This document shows positions 25,654-33,739 of a stretch of DNA of 64,000 bases, one piece after another (within the stretch, counting starts at the first letter, position 1; each line of letters starts with the position of its first letter). The stretch is from Aeromicrobium phoceense (GTDB taxonomy: Bacteria > Actinomycetota > Actinomycetes > Propionibacteriales > Nocardioidaceae), in the NCBI RefSeq assembly GCF_013868155.1, contig NZ_JACEOG010000001.1, positions 1 to 64,000 of the forward strand, read 5' to 3'. Below the pieces are notes generated by a model. The model was not told where the DNA came from, ran no database searches, and worked only from the letters and a program-made list of their open reading frames with translations. Position numbers and translations under genes: made by a program.

Positions 25654-25873
25654 GGGTTTTCTCCTCTGTGTCGTGGTGAACTCGCATACTGCGAAGTCCC
25701 AAAACGAACGCTAATGGGGCTGTATCGCACTGGTGTCGCTTTCTGTGAAACAAACACGCCCAAGCGAGAAAAATAGCTCTTAGGTACTACTGGGACTGGT
25801 GTGACTGATGGGATCAGGCGTCCGATACGCGAAAGCACTGGGCGCGAAGATTCAGCGCGGTCCGCTTCACGCC

Positions 25874-26032
25874 TCAGAAGATGGCTGCGAAGCCACCCAG
25901 GCTCGCTGCCAAGGAATCGCCGAACATGACGATGACGCCCACGAGGACCACGGCGACGCCGGAGATCAGCAGGGCGTACTCCGTGGCGCTCGCTCCACGC
26001 TCTCCGCCGAAGGCGGGCTGCTGCTGGTCCAT
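25874..26032 (-). CDS. Flp/Fap-type pilin 2
   Basis: A 52-residue Flp-type pilin beginning MDQQQPAFGGERG, with AGGAG spaced well before ATG 26032. The helix ASATEYALLISGVAVVLVGVIVMFG resembles that of flp1 with the same E and Y residues. It lies 220 bases upstream of flp1 on the same strand. The intervening region is comparatively A+T-rich, and a promoter for flp1 may lie there. It may be a minor or alternative pilin. Its frame continues upstream without a better start. Confidence 0.85.
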   Translation of the reverse strand: MDQQQPAFGGERGASATEYALLISGVAVVLVGVIVMFGDSLAASLGGFAAIF

Positions 26033-26192
26033 GTCTTCTCCTGGGGCCGTGTCGTCAGCCCGTCCCCGAGACGGGACCATGTGACGCTTGGGGCTGAAGG
26101 TAGTGCACGCGCGAACGGCCCCGGGGCGATTCGCCCAAGAATCCCGCGCCTTTTCGCCCGCGCCCGCGGCGGAACGGGCAGACAATCGAAGG

Positions 26193-27362
26193 ATGACCTT
26201 CGAGACCCTCGCGCTGATCTGCGCGATCGGGTTGCTCGGCCCGCTGCTCGCGGTGCCGTCGACCTGGCGGATCCCGGTGGTCGTGGGCGAGCTGCTGGGT
26301 GGGCTCGCCGTCGGCGCGAGCGGCGCCGGGTGGCTCGACCCGGGCGACGAGACCTTCAGCTTCCTGGCCGAGCTGGGCTTCGCGATGACGATGTTCGTCG
26401 TCGGCACGCGGGTGCCGATCCCGGAGCACGGACTGAAGTCGGCGCTGGCCGTCGGAGCCGGACGCGCGGCGCTCGTGGGAGTGGCCGCCGCCGTCGGCGG
26501 GATCGTCCTGGCGGACGTGTTCGATGCGTCTCACCCGGCCGTCTTCGCCGTCCTGATGGCCTCCTCCTCGGCCGCGCTGGCGATGCCGGTACTCGAGGAC
26601 GAGGGCTTCGAGGGGCCCCACCTCGTGCCGCTGCTGACGCAGATCGCGGTCGCCGACGTGGTGTGCATCCTCGTCCTGCCGCTGGCGATCGCGCCGGACC
26701 GAGCGGCCGAGGCGGCGCTGGGCTCGGTCATCGTCGTGGCGGCGGGCGTCGTGCTGTTCCTGGTCCTGCGTGCCCTCGAGGCCCGCGGGATCTGGGAGGC
26801 CGTGCACGAGGAGAGCAAGGAGCGACGGTTCGCCATCGAGCTGCGGATCAGCCTGATCGTGCTGACGGCGGTGGCCGCCCTCGCGGTCGCGACCCACGTG
26901 ACGGTGATGCTCGCGGGATTCGTGTGCGGGCTGGCCATCGCGGCCGTCGGCCCACCGCGCCGGCTCGCTCGCCAACTGTTCGCCCTCGCCGACGGCTTCC
27001 TCGGCCCCGTGTTCTTCGTGTGGCTCGGCGCCTCGCTGGACCTGAGCGCCCTCGTCGACGAGCCCGGACTCATCGCGCTCGGCGTGTGCCTGGGCCTCGG
27101 CGCCATCGTGACCCACCTCGTCGTCCGACTGACCGGGCTGCCGGTCCCCCTGACCGTGCTCACCGCGGGGCAGGTCGGCGTGCCCGTCGCGGCCGCCACC
27201 ATTGGCACCCAGACCGGCGAGCTCGAGGGAGGACTGCCCGCGGCTCTCATCCTCGGGGCGCTGATCACCGTCGCCGCGGTGTCCGTCGCGGCGCGCTTCC
27301 TGCCCGCGCCACCCACCGCGACCGGGGCGGAGAACGACGCGACGGGCAGACTGGACCCATGA
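26193..27362 (+). CDS. Cation/proton antiporter, CPA2 (KefB/NapA-like) membrane domain
   Basis: A 389-residue membrane protein with about twelve hydrophobic segments and the sodium/hydrogen exchanger fold: early VVGELLGGLAVG, FLAELGFAMTMFVVGT, and the later MLAGFVCGLAIA and GFLGPVFFVWLGASLDL, typical of CPA2 transporters. It should exchange Na+ or K+ for protons. No C-terminal TrkA-N domain is present. ATG 26193 is preferred to an upstream frame, which is unlike the family. Its stop overlaps the start of the NYN-domain gene (ATGA), so the two are coupled. Confidence 0.9.
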   Translation: MTFETLALICAIGLLGPLLAVPSTWRIPVVVGELLGGLAVGASGAGWLDPGDETFSFLAELGFAMTMFVVGTRVPIPEHGLKSALAVGAGRAALVGVAAAVGGIVLADVFDASHPAVFAVLMASSSAALAMPVLEDEGFEGPHLVPLLTQIAVADVVCILVLPLAIAPDRAAEAALGSVIVVAAGVVLFLVLRALEARGIWEAVHEESKERRFAIELRISLIVLTAVAALAVATHVTVMLAGFVCGLAIAAVGPPRRLARQLFALADGFLGPVFFVWLGASLDLSALVDEPGLIALGVCLGLGAIVTHLVVRLTGLPVPLTVLTAGQVGVPVAAATIGTQTGELEGGLPAALILGALITVAAVSVAARFLPAPPTATGAENDATGRLDP

Positions 27363-28354
27363 CCTCCCCGAGCGACTCCGCCGTCGCCGTCTACCTGGAC
27401 TTCGACAACATCGTCATCTCGCGCTACGACCAGGTGCACGGCAAGCAGTCCTTCTGGCGTGACCGCGACGCCGGCTTCGACGAGGCCAGGCTCCAGGCCG
27501 CCGAGGTCGACGTCCACGCGATCCTCGACTACGCCTCCTCCTTCGGCCGGCTCGCCCTGACGCGGGCGTACGCCGACTGGTCGATGCCGTTCAACGTGCG
27601 CTACAAGAAGCAGCTGGTCGACCGCGCCATCGACCTCGTGCAGCTGTTCCCGGCCTCGGGCTCCAAGAACGGCGCCGACATCCGGCTGGCCGTCGACGCC
27701 CTCGAGGACATGGGCCGCATGCCGCAGGTCGGGACGGTCGTGCTGGCCGCCGGCGACTCCGACTACATCCCGCTGGCCCAGCGGCTGAAGCGCATGGGCC
27801 GCTACGTCGTGGCGGTGGGTGTGGCCGGAGCCACCAGCCGCTCCCTCGCCGCCGCGTGCGACGAGCTCCTCACGTACGACAACCTCCCGGGCCTGGCCGA
27901 TCGCGGTGACGAGGCCGAGGTCGAGAAGGCCTCTCCCCCGCCGCGCAGGACGGCGAAGAAGTCCTCGCGCCGGTCGTCCGGGGGGAAGGCCGCCGCCGAG
28001 CCCGAGCAGGAGGCCGAGGTGTCGGAGTCCCCGGCGGACACCGCGCCCGTGCTGAAGCCCGTGTTCGTCCCCGCGGGCGGCGCGGTCGACGACGAGGATG
28101 ACGAGCTCGCGCTGACCCGCCAGGCCACGCGGCTGCTGCTGCGCGCCCTGCGCCTGCTGGGCGAGAAGGACTCCGAGGACGAGTGGATCCACTCGGGCAC
28201 GGTCAAGAGCCAGATGAAGCGGATGGACTCGTCCTTCAACGAGAAGGACCTCGGCTTCAAGACATTCACGGACTTCCTGAAGTCGCGGAACTCCGTCGTG
28301 GAGGTCGACGAGGCCAACCAGCGGCGCAAGGTGCGACTTCGTCCGGGGCACTGA
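27359..28354 (+). CDS. NYN-domain (PIN-like nuclease) protein with C-terminal OST-HTH/LOTUS domain
   Basis: A 331-residue protein. The N-terminal 160 residues form a NYN domain: AVYLDFDNIVIS with acidic metal ligands, KNGADIRLAVDALEDM, and VVLAAGDSDYIPLAQRLKRMGRYVV. These Asp residues match the PIN-like RNase active site. A charged, lysine- and glutamate-rich linker of about 80 residues follows. The C-terminal 90 residues (LLLRALRLLGEKDSEDEWIHSGTVKSQMKRMDSSFNEKDLGFKTFTDFL) match the OST-HTH/LOTUS RNA-binding domain. The family is thought to process or bind RNA. It overlaps the antiporter stop by four bases; the functional link is unclear. Confidence 0.9.
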   Translation: MTSPSDSAVAVYLDFDNIVISRYDQVHGKQSFWRDRDAGFDEARLQAAEVDVHAILDYASSFGRLALTRAYADWSMPFNVRYKKQLVDRAIDLVQLFPASGSKNGADIRLAVDALEDMGRMPQVGTVVLAAGDSDYIPLAQRLKRMGRYVVAVGVAGATSRSLAAACDELLTYDNLPGLADRGDEAEVEKASPPPRRTAKKSSRRSSGGKAAAEPEQEAEVSESPADTAPVLKPVFVPAGGAVDDEDDELALTRQATRLLLRALRLLGEKDSEDEWIHSGTVKSQMKRMDSSFNEKDLGFKTFTDFLKSRNSVVEVDEANQRRKVRLRPGH

Positions 28355-28384
28355 TTGGCCCGGCGGGGGTCCATGCACTAGGCT
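28355..28384 (+). promoter_or_regulatory. Candidate sigma-70-type promoter of cspA
   Basis: TTGGCC at 28355-28360 and TAGGCT at 28379-28384 are separated by 18 bases. Transcription would start near 28391 and give a leader of about 135 bases before the cspA ATG. Confidence 0.5.
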
Positions 28385-28424
28385 GGAGTCAGTTGCATGG
28401 CATGACTCGGCAGATTGATGGTCG

Positions 28425-28457
28425 AGCCTCGTTGAGGCTTTTCGGTTTTCTCTTTGG
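28425..28457 (+). terminator. Hairpin with T-rich tail in the cspA leader
   Basis: AGCCTC and GAGGCT arms with a GTT loop are followed by a T-rich run through 28457. If the promoter at 28355 is used, this lies in the leader of cspA and may attenuate transcription; otherwise it terminates the NYN gene transcript. Confidence 0.6.
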
Positions 28458-28525
28458 TTCGAAGTGACGCGTGACAACAAGACGTACGCGATTCACGAGT
28501 GCGCACAACCTCCCAAGGAGACAAC

Positions 28526-28729
28526 ATGGCTACCGGAACTGTGAAGTGGTTCAACTCTGAAAAGGGCTTCGGCTTCATCGCGCCCGACGACGGCGGCGAG
28601 GACCTGTTCGCGCACTTCAGCGAGATCCAGGGCTCGGGCTACCGTTCGCTCGAGGACAACCAGAAGGTCGAGTTCGAGGTGACGCAGGGCCAGAAGGGCC
28701 TGCAGGCCGCCAAGATCCGCGCGATCTGA
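28526..28729 (+). CDS. cspA: Cold-shock protein, CspA family
   Basis: A 67-residue single cold-shock domain. RNP1 (KGFGFI) and RNP2 (DLFAHFS) motifs are complete, as in nucleic-acid chaperones that melt RNA secondary structure. The ATG at 28526 follows AAGGAG at good spacing, so the nine-residue longer frame is not used. A strong terminator follows. The long leader with a hairpin suggests post-transcriptional control like that of other csp genes. Confidence 0.97.
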   Translation: MATGTVKWFNSEKGFGFIAPDDGGEDLFAHFSEIQGSGYRSLEDNQKVEFEVTQGQKGLQAAKIRAI

Positions 28730-28754
28730 GCTTTCGCAACGCGAGAACTCCACG

Positions 28755-28782
28755 GAAAGCCCCCGCTTCGGCGGGGGCTTTC
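28755..28782 (+). terminator. Intrinsic terminator of cspA
   Basis: A perfect 12-base stem (28755-28766 with 28771-28782) with TTCG loop, followed by a C/T-rich tail. Confidence 0.9.
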
Positions 28783-28816
28783 CTCTTTCCCTGGCGCCGG
28801 ACCCCGGTGGGCAGCG

Positions 28817-29611
28817 TTACCGATCTCCAGCGCCGAGGCGCTGTCCGTCGCGGCCGGCCTCGGCGCCGATGGCACGCAGCTGGTCCTCCAGCTCAGGAGA
28901 GTTGTGGTGGCTGAGGTGCACGGCCACCACTCGGGTCGCGTCGTCCACCAGCCCCTCCGCACGCAGTGCCGCCACCGACCGGGCGAAGGTCGTCAGGCCG
29001 AGGTGCCGTTGTCCCGCAAGGTCGAGCCGGTCGCCGAATGTCTGCTCCATCAGCACGACGTCGAGCCGCCGCTCGCCGATCAGCTCCAGAGCCCCCTCGG
29101 CCCACGGGCCGGTGTCGCAGGCGTACAACAGGGACCGCTCCGCGTCGATCCGGTAGAGCACCGCCTCGCCGAGCGCCTCGTGGGCCGCCGGGACGACCGT
29201 GATCCGGTACTCCCCCGCGGCGAACCCGTCGCCCGCCGTCACCTCGACGAGCCGCACCGCGGTCTGGTCGGGCGCGAGCCAGTCGCGGCACCGCTCGATC
29301 GCCGGCGCCGGTCCGTACACGGTCAGCGGCCGGTCGGTGACCCAGCCCCGGTGCAGCAGGAAGGCGGGATCGAGGTGGTCGGAGTGGGCGTGCGAGACGA
29401 GCACCGTGTGCACGTCGACGAGGTCGACTCCCGCGCGCAGGGCCTGGCGCGCGGCCTCCGGCCCCGGGTCGATCCACACCTGCCCGTCGAGCAGGACACT
29501 CGTGGGGGTCCGCAGCTCACCGCGCTCGCGCATCGTCGTGCACGAGTCGCACCGGCAGAACGGCGACGGCCACCCGTCGGCCGAGCCCGTCCCCATCAGC
29601 AGTACGTCCAC
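28817..29611 (-). CDS. MBL-fold metallo-hydrolase (PhnP-like)
   Basis: A 264-residue metallo-beta-lactamase-fold hydrolase. The metal motif HAHSDHLDP, the later CDTG and the C-terminal HLSHHN are visible. A cysteine cluster FCRCDSC near the N-terminus follows MGTGSADGWPSP, an arrangement like that of PhnP-type phosphodiesterases with an extra structural zinc. The GTG at 29611 fits the family start. It follows the PPOX-family gene by ten bases on the same strand and probably shares its transcript. The substrate is unknown. Confidence 0.82.
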   Translation of the reverse strand: MDVLLMGTGSADGWPSPFCRCDSCTTMRERGELRTPTSVLLDGQVWIDPGPEAARQALRAGVDLVDVHTVLVSHAHSDHLDPAFLLHRGWVTDRPLTVYGPAPAIERCRDWLAPDQTAVRLVEVTAGDGFAAGEYRITVVPAAHEALGEAVLYRIDAERSLLYACDTGPWAEGALELIGERRLDVVLMEQTFGDRLDLAGQRHLGLTTFARSVAALRAEGLVDDATRVVAVHLSHHNSPELEDQLRAIGAEAGRDGQRLGAGDR

Positions 29612-29621
29612 GATGTCCGCG

Positions 29622-30023
29622 TCAGTCGTGCGCCGGCGCCTCGCCGCGCAGCCCCGGCGAGCACATGACCTTCTCGGGCGTGATCGCGATGACGACGCGA
29701 CGCGGGTTCTCCTTGGGCTGGCGGTAGCGCTGGGCGTAGAGGTTCTCGGCCAGCGTGATCGACTCGCGGTCGCGCAGGATCTCGGCCGTGCCGGCGATGC
29801 TGAGCCACTGGGGTCCGGCCACCTGGGCCACCGTGGCGCGCGGGTCGCGCTCGACGTTGCGGACCTTCTGGCTGCCGTCCATCGTCGTGATCCGCACGAC
29901 TCCCTCGTGCACCGTGAAGCCGACCGCGACCACGTGGATGCGGCCACCCGGTCCGATCGTCGACAGGGTCGCCAGGTGGCGGTCGGTCAGGAAGTCACCC
30001 TCGGGCAGCCAGACGTCGGTCAT
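29622..30023 (-). CDS. PPOX-class (F420-dependent family) protein
   Basis: A 133-residue split-barrel flavin/deazaflavin-binding protein of the PPOX class. LATLSTIGPGGRIHVVAVGFTV and ATVAQVAGPQWLSIAGTAEIL match the F420-dependent branch often annotated TIGR03618. Members reduce substrates with F420H2 or bind heme or flavin. Whether this copy uses F420 is not shown by the sequence, but the F420 genes at 36.9-43.9 kb make it plausible. ATG 30023 starts close to the barrel; two ATG codons nine and twelve bases upstream are alternatives. It starts an operon with the metallo-hydrolase. Confidence 0.8.
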   Translation of the reverse strand: MTDVWLPEGDFLTDRHLATLSTIGPGGRIHVVAVGFTVHEGVVRITTMDGSQKVRNVERDPRATVAQVAGPQWLSIAGTAEILRDRESITLAENLYAQRYRQPKENPRRVVIAITPEKVMCSPGLRGEAPAHD

Positions 30024-30088
30024 GGGCTCCATCATCGCGGGCCCGCCTCGGCCGCTCGGCCCGGGTGCCGGATCGTAGGCTGAAGGGC

Positions 30089-31174
30089 GTGTCGATCTCT
30101 CCCGTCTCCCCTGCCGCGACCTTGCCACTGCCTCACGGCCCCGCGTGGCGGAACCGCTGGACGCTGGCTCCCCTCACGAACAAGCAGAGCCACGTCGACG
30201 GGACCTTGTCCGACGACGAGTACGCGTGGCTGGTCGCGCGGGCGCACGGCGGATTCGGCCTCGTGATGACCTGCGCGGCGTACGTGTCGCCCGAGGGACA
30301 GGCCTGGAGGGGACAGCTCGGCATCAGCGACGACCGGCACGACGCGGGCCTGCGGCGACTGGCCGACGGGATCCGCGAGCTCGGGGCCGTCTCGTCGATC
30401 CAGCTGCACCACGGCGGGATGCGCGCCGACGCGACGGTGACGGGACGCCCCACGGTCGCACCGTGGGCCGATCCCGAGCGCGGAGTCGAGGCGCTCTCGA
30501 CGAGCGACGTGCAGCGGGTGATCGACGACTTCGTGCGCGCGGCGGTGCGGGCCGAGGACGCCGGCTTCGACGGGGTGGAGATCCACGGCGCCCACGGCTA
30601 CGTGCTGTGCCAGTTCCTCGACGCGCGCAAGAACCACCGCACCGACGGGTACGGCGGATCGCTCGACGGACGGAGCCGGCCGCTGCGCGAGGTGCTGAGT
30701 GGGATCCGCGCCGCGACCGGGCCCGACTTCCAGGTGGGCGTGCGCGTGTCGCCCGAGGGCTACGGGATCACGGTGGCCGACTCGCGCGCCCTGGTCGAGC
30801 AGCTGCTCGTCTCGGGTGACGCCGACTACGTCGACCTCTCGCTCTGGGACGTGGCCAAGGCGCCCCGCGAGCCCGACGTGGACGGCCTGCTGATCGACCA
30901 GTACCTCGACCTGCCGCGCCACGGCACCCGTCTCGGGGTCGCCGGGAAGATCCTCTCGGCGCAGGACGCCGACTGGTGCCTCGCGCGCGGAGCCGACTTC
31001 GTCACGGTGGGCACGGCCGCGATCATCCACCACGACCTGCCGCGGCTCGTGGCGCAGTCGCCGGACTTCGTGAGCGACCCGCAGCCGTTCAGCCGCGACC
31101 GCCTGCGGCAGGAGCACCTCAGCCCGACGTTCATCGACTACCTCGCCGAGGGCTGGGACGACTTCGTCGCCTGA
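30089..31174 (+). CDS. Old yellow enzyme-like NADH:flavin oxidoreductase
   Basis: A 361-residue FMN-dependent TIM-barrel oxidoreductase of the OYE family. It has RWTLAPLTNKQS near the N-terminus, SIQLHHGGM, then DGVEIHGAHGYVLCQFLDARKNHRTDGYGGS, which carries the conserved histidine pair and FMN-binding loop. It probably reduces activated alkenes or related substrates with NAD(P)H. GTG 30089 lies 8 bases after TAGGCT (30076-30081), so a leaderless transcript is likely; an ATG eight codons upstream is less likely. A strong terminator follows. Confidence 0.9.
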   Translation: MSISPVSPAATLPLPHGPAWRNRWTLAPLTNKQSHVDGTLSDDEYAWLVARAHGGFGLVMTCAAYVSPEGQAWRGQLGISDDRHDAGLRRLADGIRELGAVSSIQLHHGGMRADATVTGRPTVAPWADPERGVEALSTSDVQRVIDDFVRAAVRAEDAGFDGVEIHGAHGYVLCQFLDARKNHRTDGYGGSLDGRSRPLREVLSGIRAATGPDFQVGVRVSPEGYGITVADSRALVEQLLVSGDADYVDLSLWDVAKAPREPDVDGLLIDQYLDLPRHGTRLGVAGKILSAQDADWCLARGADFVTVGTAAIIHHDLPRLVAQSPDFVSDPQPFSRDRLRQEHLSPTFIDYLAEGWDDFVA

Positions 31175-31189
31175 GGGCCACACAACGCA

Positions 31190-31220
31190 CTGAGGCCGCC
31201 CCCGATGGGGGCGGCCTCAG
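31190..31220. terminator. Strong terminator between the oxidoreductase and ssrA
   Basis: A 14-base stem (31190-31203 with 31207-31220) with a three-base GAT loop. It separates the end of the plus-strand oxidoreductase gene from the 3' end of the minus-strand tmRNA gene. Confidence 0.85.
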
Positions 31221-31245
31221 TCTGCATGACACTCACGAGGAGCAA

Positions 31246-31617
31246 GGGTGGAGCTGCCGGGAATCGAACCCGGGTCCTCTGGCGCTGAAACAGGTCTTCT
31301 CCGGGTGCAGTTCGTCTGACGCTTTTCTCAGCCCCGGTGCTCGGACGAACGCGTCACCGACAGGCTCAGTAGCGAAAAAGTCCCGATCTGGCCGCGCTAC
31401 ACGATCAGATCAGCAAGTCCTCTAGATGAGATGGACGATCCGGGACGAGGACGCTCCCGGGTCCACCCTCCGCAAGTCGCTGTCAGGCAGCGAGGGCGAA
31501 GTCAGTGCGCTTGGAATCGGCACTTATGGGTTTGCAACGAACGTTAAAGAGATGACGTTGCCTTCTCTACCCGCTTCTCCTGGATTCGAACGACCACAGT
31601 CGAAACCGATCAGCCCC
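31246..31617 (-). ncRNA. ssrA: Transfer-messenger RNA (tmRNA)
   Basis: The molecule rescues stalled ribosomes together with SmpB. The 5' end reads GGGGCTGATCGGTTTCGACT and the 3' end carries the T-arm GGTTCGATTCCCGGC, with acceptor pairing between GGGGCTG and CAGCTCC. The tag frame lies at 31483-31521 and encodes ADSKRTDFALAA followed by TGA. The 3' CCA is only partly encoded: after the discriminator A the genome reads CCC, so a nucleotidyltransferase must finish it. The length is about 370 bases. smpB lies 1.6 kb away on the same strand. Confidence 0.96.
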
Positions 31618-31722
31618 TCTGAAATTGTCAATACACCCATACTAACCGCCCCACCGCGCGATTTGTTCCGTCTCGTTCACGAGGGGCCTAGCGTGGACCC
31701 GAGACATCCTCGAGGAGTGCCG

Positions 31723-32280
31723 ATGGACGTGCTGGAGTTCGCCGATGCCGGTGCGTGGGACGACTGGCTGGAGCAGCACCACGCCACCGCGCCCGAGGCG
31801 TGGCTGAGGATCCGGCGCAAGAACGCCGACGTCGCCCTGCTGACCATCGGCGACGCACTCGACGGTGCCCTGTGCCACGGCTGGATCGACGGCCTGCGGC
31901 GGTCGCTCGACGCGGTCTCGTTCCTGCAGCGCTCCTCGCCGCGGCGGGCCCGGAGTCCGTGGTCGCAGGTGAACGTCGCCAAGGTCGAGGCGCTGGAAGC
32001 GGCCGGCCGGATGCGTCCGGGTGGCCTCGAGCAGGTGGCCGCGGCACGGGCGGACGGCCGGTGGGACGCGGCGTACGTGCGCCAGGCGGAGGCGCAGGTG
32101 CCACCCGACCTGGCCGCCGCGCTGACCGCGGCTCCCCTCGCGGCGGAGGCGTTCGAGGGACTGGGGCTCACCGCGCGCTACGCCATCGTGCTGCCGGTGC
32201 TCAAGGCCAGGACGCCCGCGGCACGGGCGCGCCTCGTCCAGCGGTCGGTCGCGCAGCTGTCCGCCCGCCCCGGCGACTGA
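31723..32280 (+). CDS. YdeI/OmdA family protein
   Basis: A 185-residue protein. It has the family pattern of a PEAWLRIRRKN strand, DALDGALCHGWIDGLRRSLD and YLQRFTPRR-type segment (here FLQRSSPRRARSPWSQVNVAKVEALEAAGRMRPGGL). The family is widespread in actinobacteria and proteobacteria and of uncertain biochemical role, with links to stress and bacterial envelope resistance. ATG 31723 follows CGAGGAG at good spacing; the longer frame overlaps the tmRNA gene and is not used. It stands apart from its neighbours. Confidence 0.87.
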   Translation: MDVLEFADAGAWDDWLEQHHATAPEAWLRIRRKNADVALLTIGDALDGALCHGWIDGLRRSLDAVSFLQRSSPRRARSPWSQVNVAKVEALEAAGRMRPGGLEQVAAARADGRWDAAYVRQAEAQVPPDLAAALTAAPLAAEAFEGLGLTARYAIVLPVLKARTPAARARLVQRSVAQLSARPGD

Positions 32281-32326
32281 CCCTTCCGCCGGGTGGCGCA
32301 GACGGGGGTCGCGAGTGGCGGGCGGG

Positions 32327-33202
32327 TCAGGCCGAGCCGGTGCCGAACAGGTCGGCGCCGTTGTGCCAGAGGACGGCGCGCATCCAGTCGTCGCCGAGGC
32401 CGAGCCGGTCGAGGGCCTCGACCTGGTGGGCGTACGGGTACGGGATGTTCGGGAAGTCGCTGCCGAACACGATCTTGTCCTGCAGGGCCAGCAGGCGCTG
32501 CGGGTCGGCCGGCGGCGGGTCGGGGAAGAAGTCGACGAACGTCATGGTGGTGTCGAGGCGCACGTTCTCGAAGCGCTCGGCCAGGTCGCAGAACGCGTCG
32601 ACCTCGGGCATCCCCAGGTGCGCGATCACCAGCGGCAGCCGCGGGAAGCGCTCCAGCACGGCGGCCACCCCTCGCGGACCCGTGTGGGGGCCGGGCATGG
32701 GACCCGATCCGGCGTGCAGGACCACCGGCACCTGTGCCTGCTCGATCGCCGCCCAGACCGGGTCGAGCAGCGGGTCGTCGGCGGCGAACTCCCCCACCTG
32801 CAGGTGGGCCTTGAACGCGCCGACACCCTCGGCGATCACCGCGGGCACGTACTCGGCCGCCTCGGGCTCGGGGAAGAAGGTGGCGGACCGCACCGAGTCA
32901 GGGACCCGCTCCGCGAAGCCCGCGAGCCAGTCGTTCATGAAGCCCGCGATGCCCGGCTTGTGCGCGTACGACAGCGCGGTGAACCGCTTCACGCCGAGCG
33001 CCCGCAGCGTCTCGACGCGCTCCTCGTCGCTGGTGCGGTAGTGGATCGGCCACGGCCGGCCGAGCTTCGGCCCGGCGGCGTCGAAGTACGCCCACACCTT
33101 CGCCAGCACCGGCGGGGCCATGAAGTGCACGTGCACGTCGACGATCCCCGGCACCCCCAGCCGCTCCAGGTACGCGGTGAGGTCGGCGTCCTGCCAGGTC
33201 AT
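32327..33202 (-). CDS. Amidohydrolase-2 family metal-dependent hydrolase
   Basis: A 291-residue TIM-barrel hydrolase of the amidohydrolase-2 (ACMSD-like) family. GIVDVHVHF carries the HxH metal ligands; [25 protein letters not shown] and IVFGSDFPN contain the further His and Asp ligands. Family members carry out decarboxylation or hydrolysis of small carboxylic or cyclic substrates. The start overlaps the smpB stop by four bases, so it is translationally coupled to smpB. That coupling is odd, as no link to trans-translation is known. Confidence 0.88.
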   Translation of the reverse strand: MTWQDADLTAYLERLGVPGIVDVHVHFMAPPVLAKVWAYFDAAGPKLGRPWPIHYRTSDEERVETLRALGVKRFTALSYAHKPGIAGFMNDWLAGFAERVPDSVRSATFFPEPEAAEYVPAVIAEGVGAFKAHLQVGEFAADDPLLDPVWAAIEQAQVPVVLHAGSGPMPGPHTGPRGVAAVLERFPRLPLVIAHLGMPEVDAFCDLAERFENVRLDTTMTFVDFFPDPPPADPQRLLALQDKIVFGSDFPNIPYPYAHQVEALDRLGLGDDWMRAVLWHNGADLFGTGSA

Positions 33203-33672
33203 ATGCCCTTGAGGCGGCGACCCACCTCGCGCTCGGCGTCGCGCGACGCCTGACGCTCGGCGATGGCGTGGCGCTTGTCGAACGACTTCTTGCCGCGGGC
33301 CAGCGCGATCTCGACCTTCGCCCGGCCGTCCTTGAAGTACAGGCTCAGCGGGATGATCGTGAGGCCCTTGGACTGCGTGCGGTGATCGATCTTCTCGATC
33401 TCGTGGCGGTTGAGCAGCATCTTGCGGCGGCGGCGGGTCTCGTGGTTGGTCCACGTGCCGTTGTCGTACTGCGGGATGTGCACCTGCAGCAGCCAAGCCT
33501 CGCCCCGGTCGATCTCACCGAAGCCGTCGACGAGCGAGGCACGGCCCTGGCGCAACGACTTCACCTCCGTGCCGGTCAGGACCAGACCGGCCTCGAAGGT
33601 GTCCTCGATGTGATAGTCGTGCCGCGCCTTCTTGTTCTGCGCGATCATCTTGCGACCGGTTTCCTTGGCCAT
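33199..33672 (-). CDS. smpB: SsrA-binding protein SmpB
   Basis: A 157-residue RNA-binding protein that delivers tmRNA to stalled ribosomes. The OB-fold core includes [28 protein letters not shown], the GGARVxD-type centre [20 protein letters not shown] and [12 protein letters not shown]. The basic C-terminal tail ([14 protein letters not shown]) is complete. Its RNA partner ssrA lies at 31246-31617 on the same strand. It follows an M23 peptidase gene by 67 bases; the amidohydrolase follows with overlap. Confidence 0.97.
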   Translation of the reverse strand: MAKETGRKMIAQNKKARHDYHIEDTFEAGLVLTGTEVKSLRQGRASLVDGFGEIDRGEAWLLQVHIPQYDNGTWTNHETRRRRKMLLNRHEIEKIDHRTQSKGLTIIPLSLYFKDGRAKVEIALARGKKSFDKRHAIAERQASRDAEREVGRRLKGI

Positions 33673-33681
33673 CTGATCATT

Positions 33682-33723
33682 GTGTCAGGTGGGGCGAGTG
33701 TCAGGTCGGGGCGAGTGTCAGGT
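33682..33723. repeat. Three copies of a 9-base motif upstream of smpB
   Basis: GTGTCAGGT occurs at 33682, 33698 and 33715, each copy separated by a G-rich segment of similar sequence (unit length 16-17). The repeats lie in the gap between the M23 peptidase stop and the smpB start. They may be a regulatory or slippage-generated array. Confidence 0.6.
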
Positions 33724-33739
33724 CAGCGCCGGTGACACG

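Noticed and set aside
31255..31290. A tRNA suggested by a T-arm-like sequence
   Set aside because: The T-arm belongs to the 3' end of the tmRNA; no separate cloverleaf or anticodon can be drawn.
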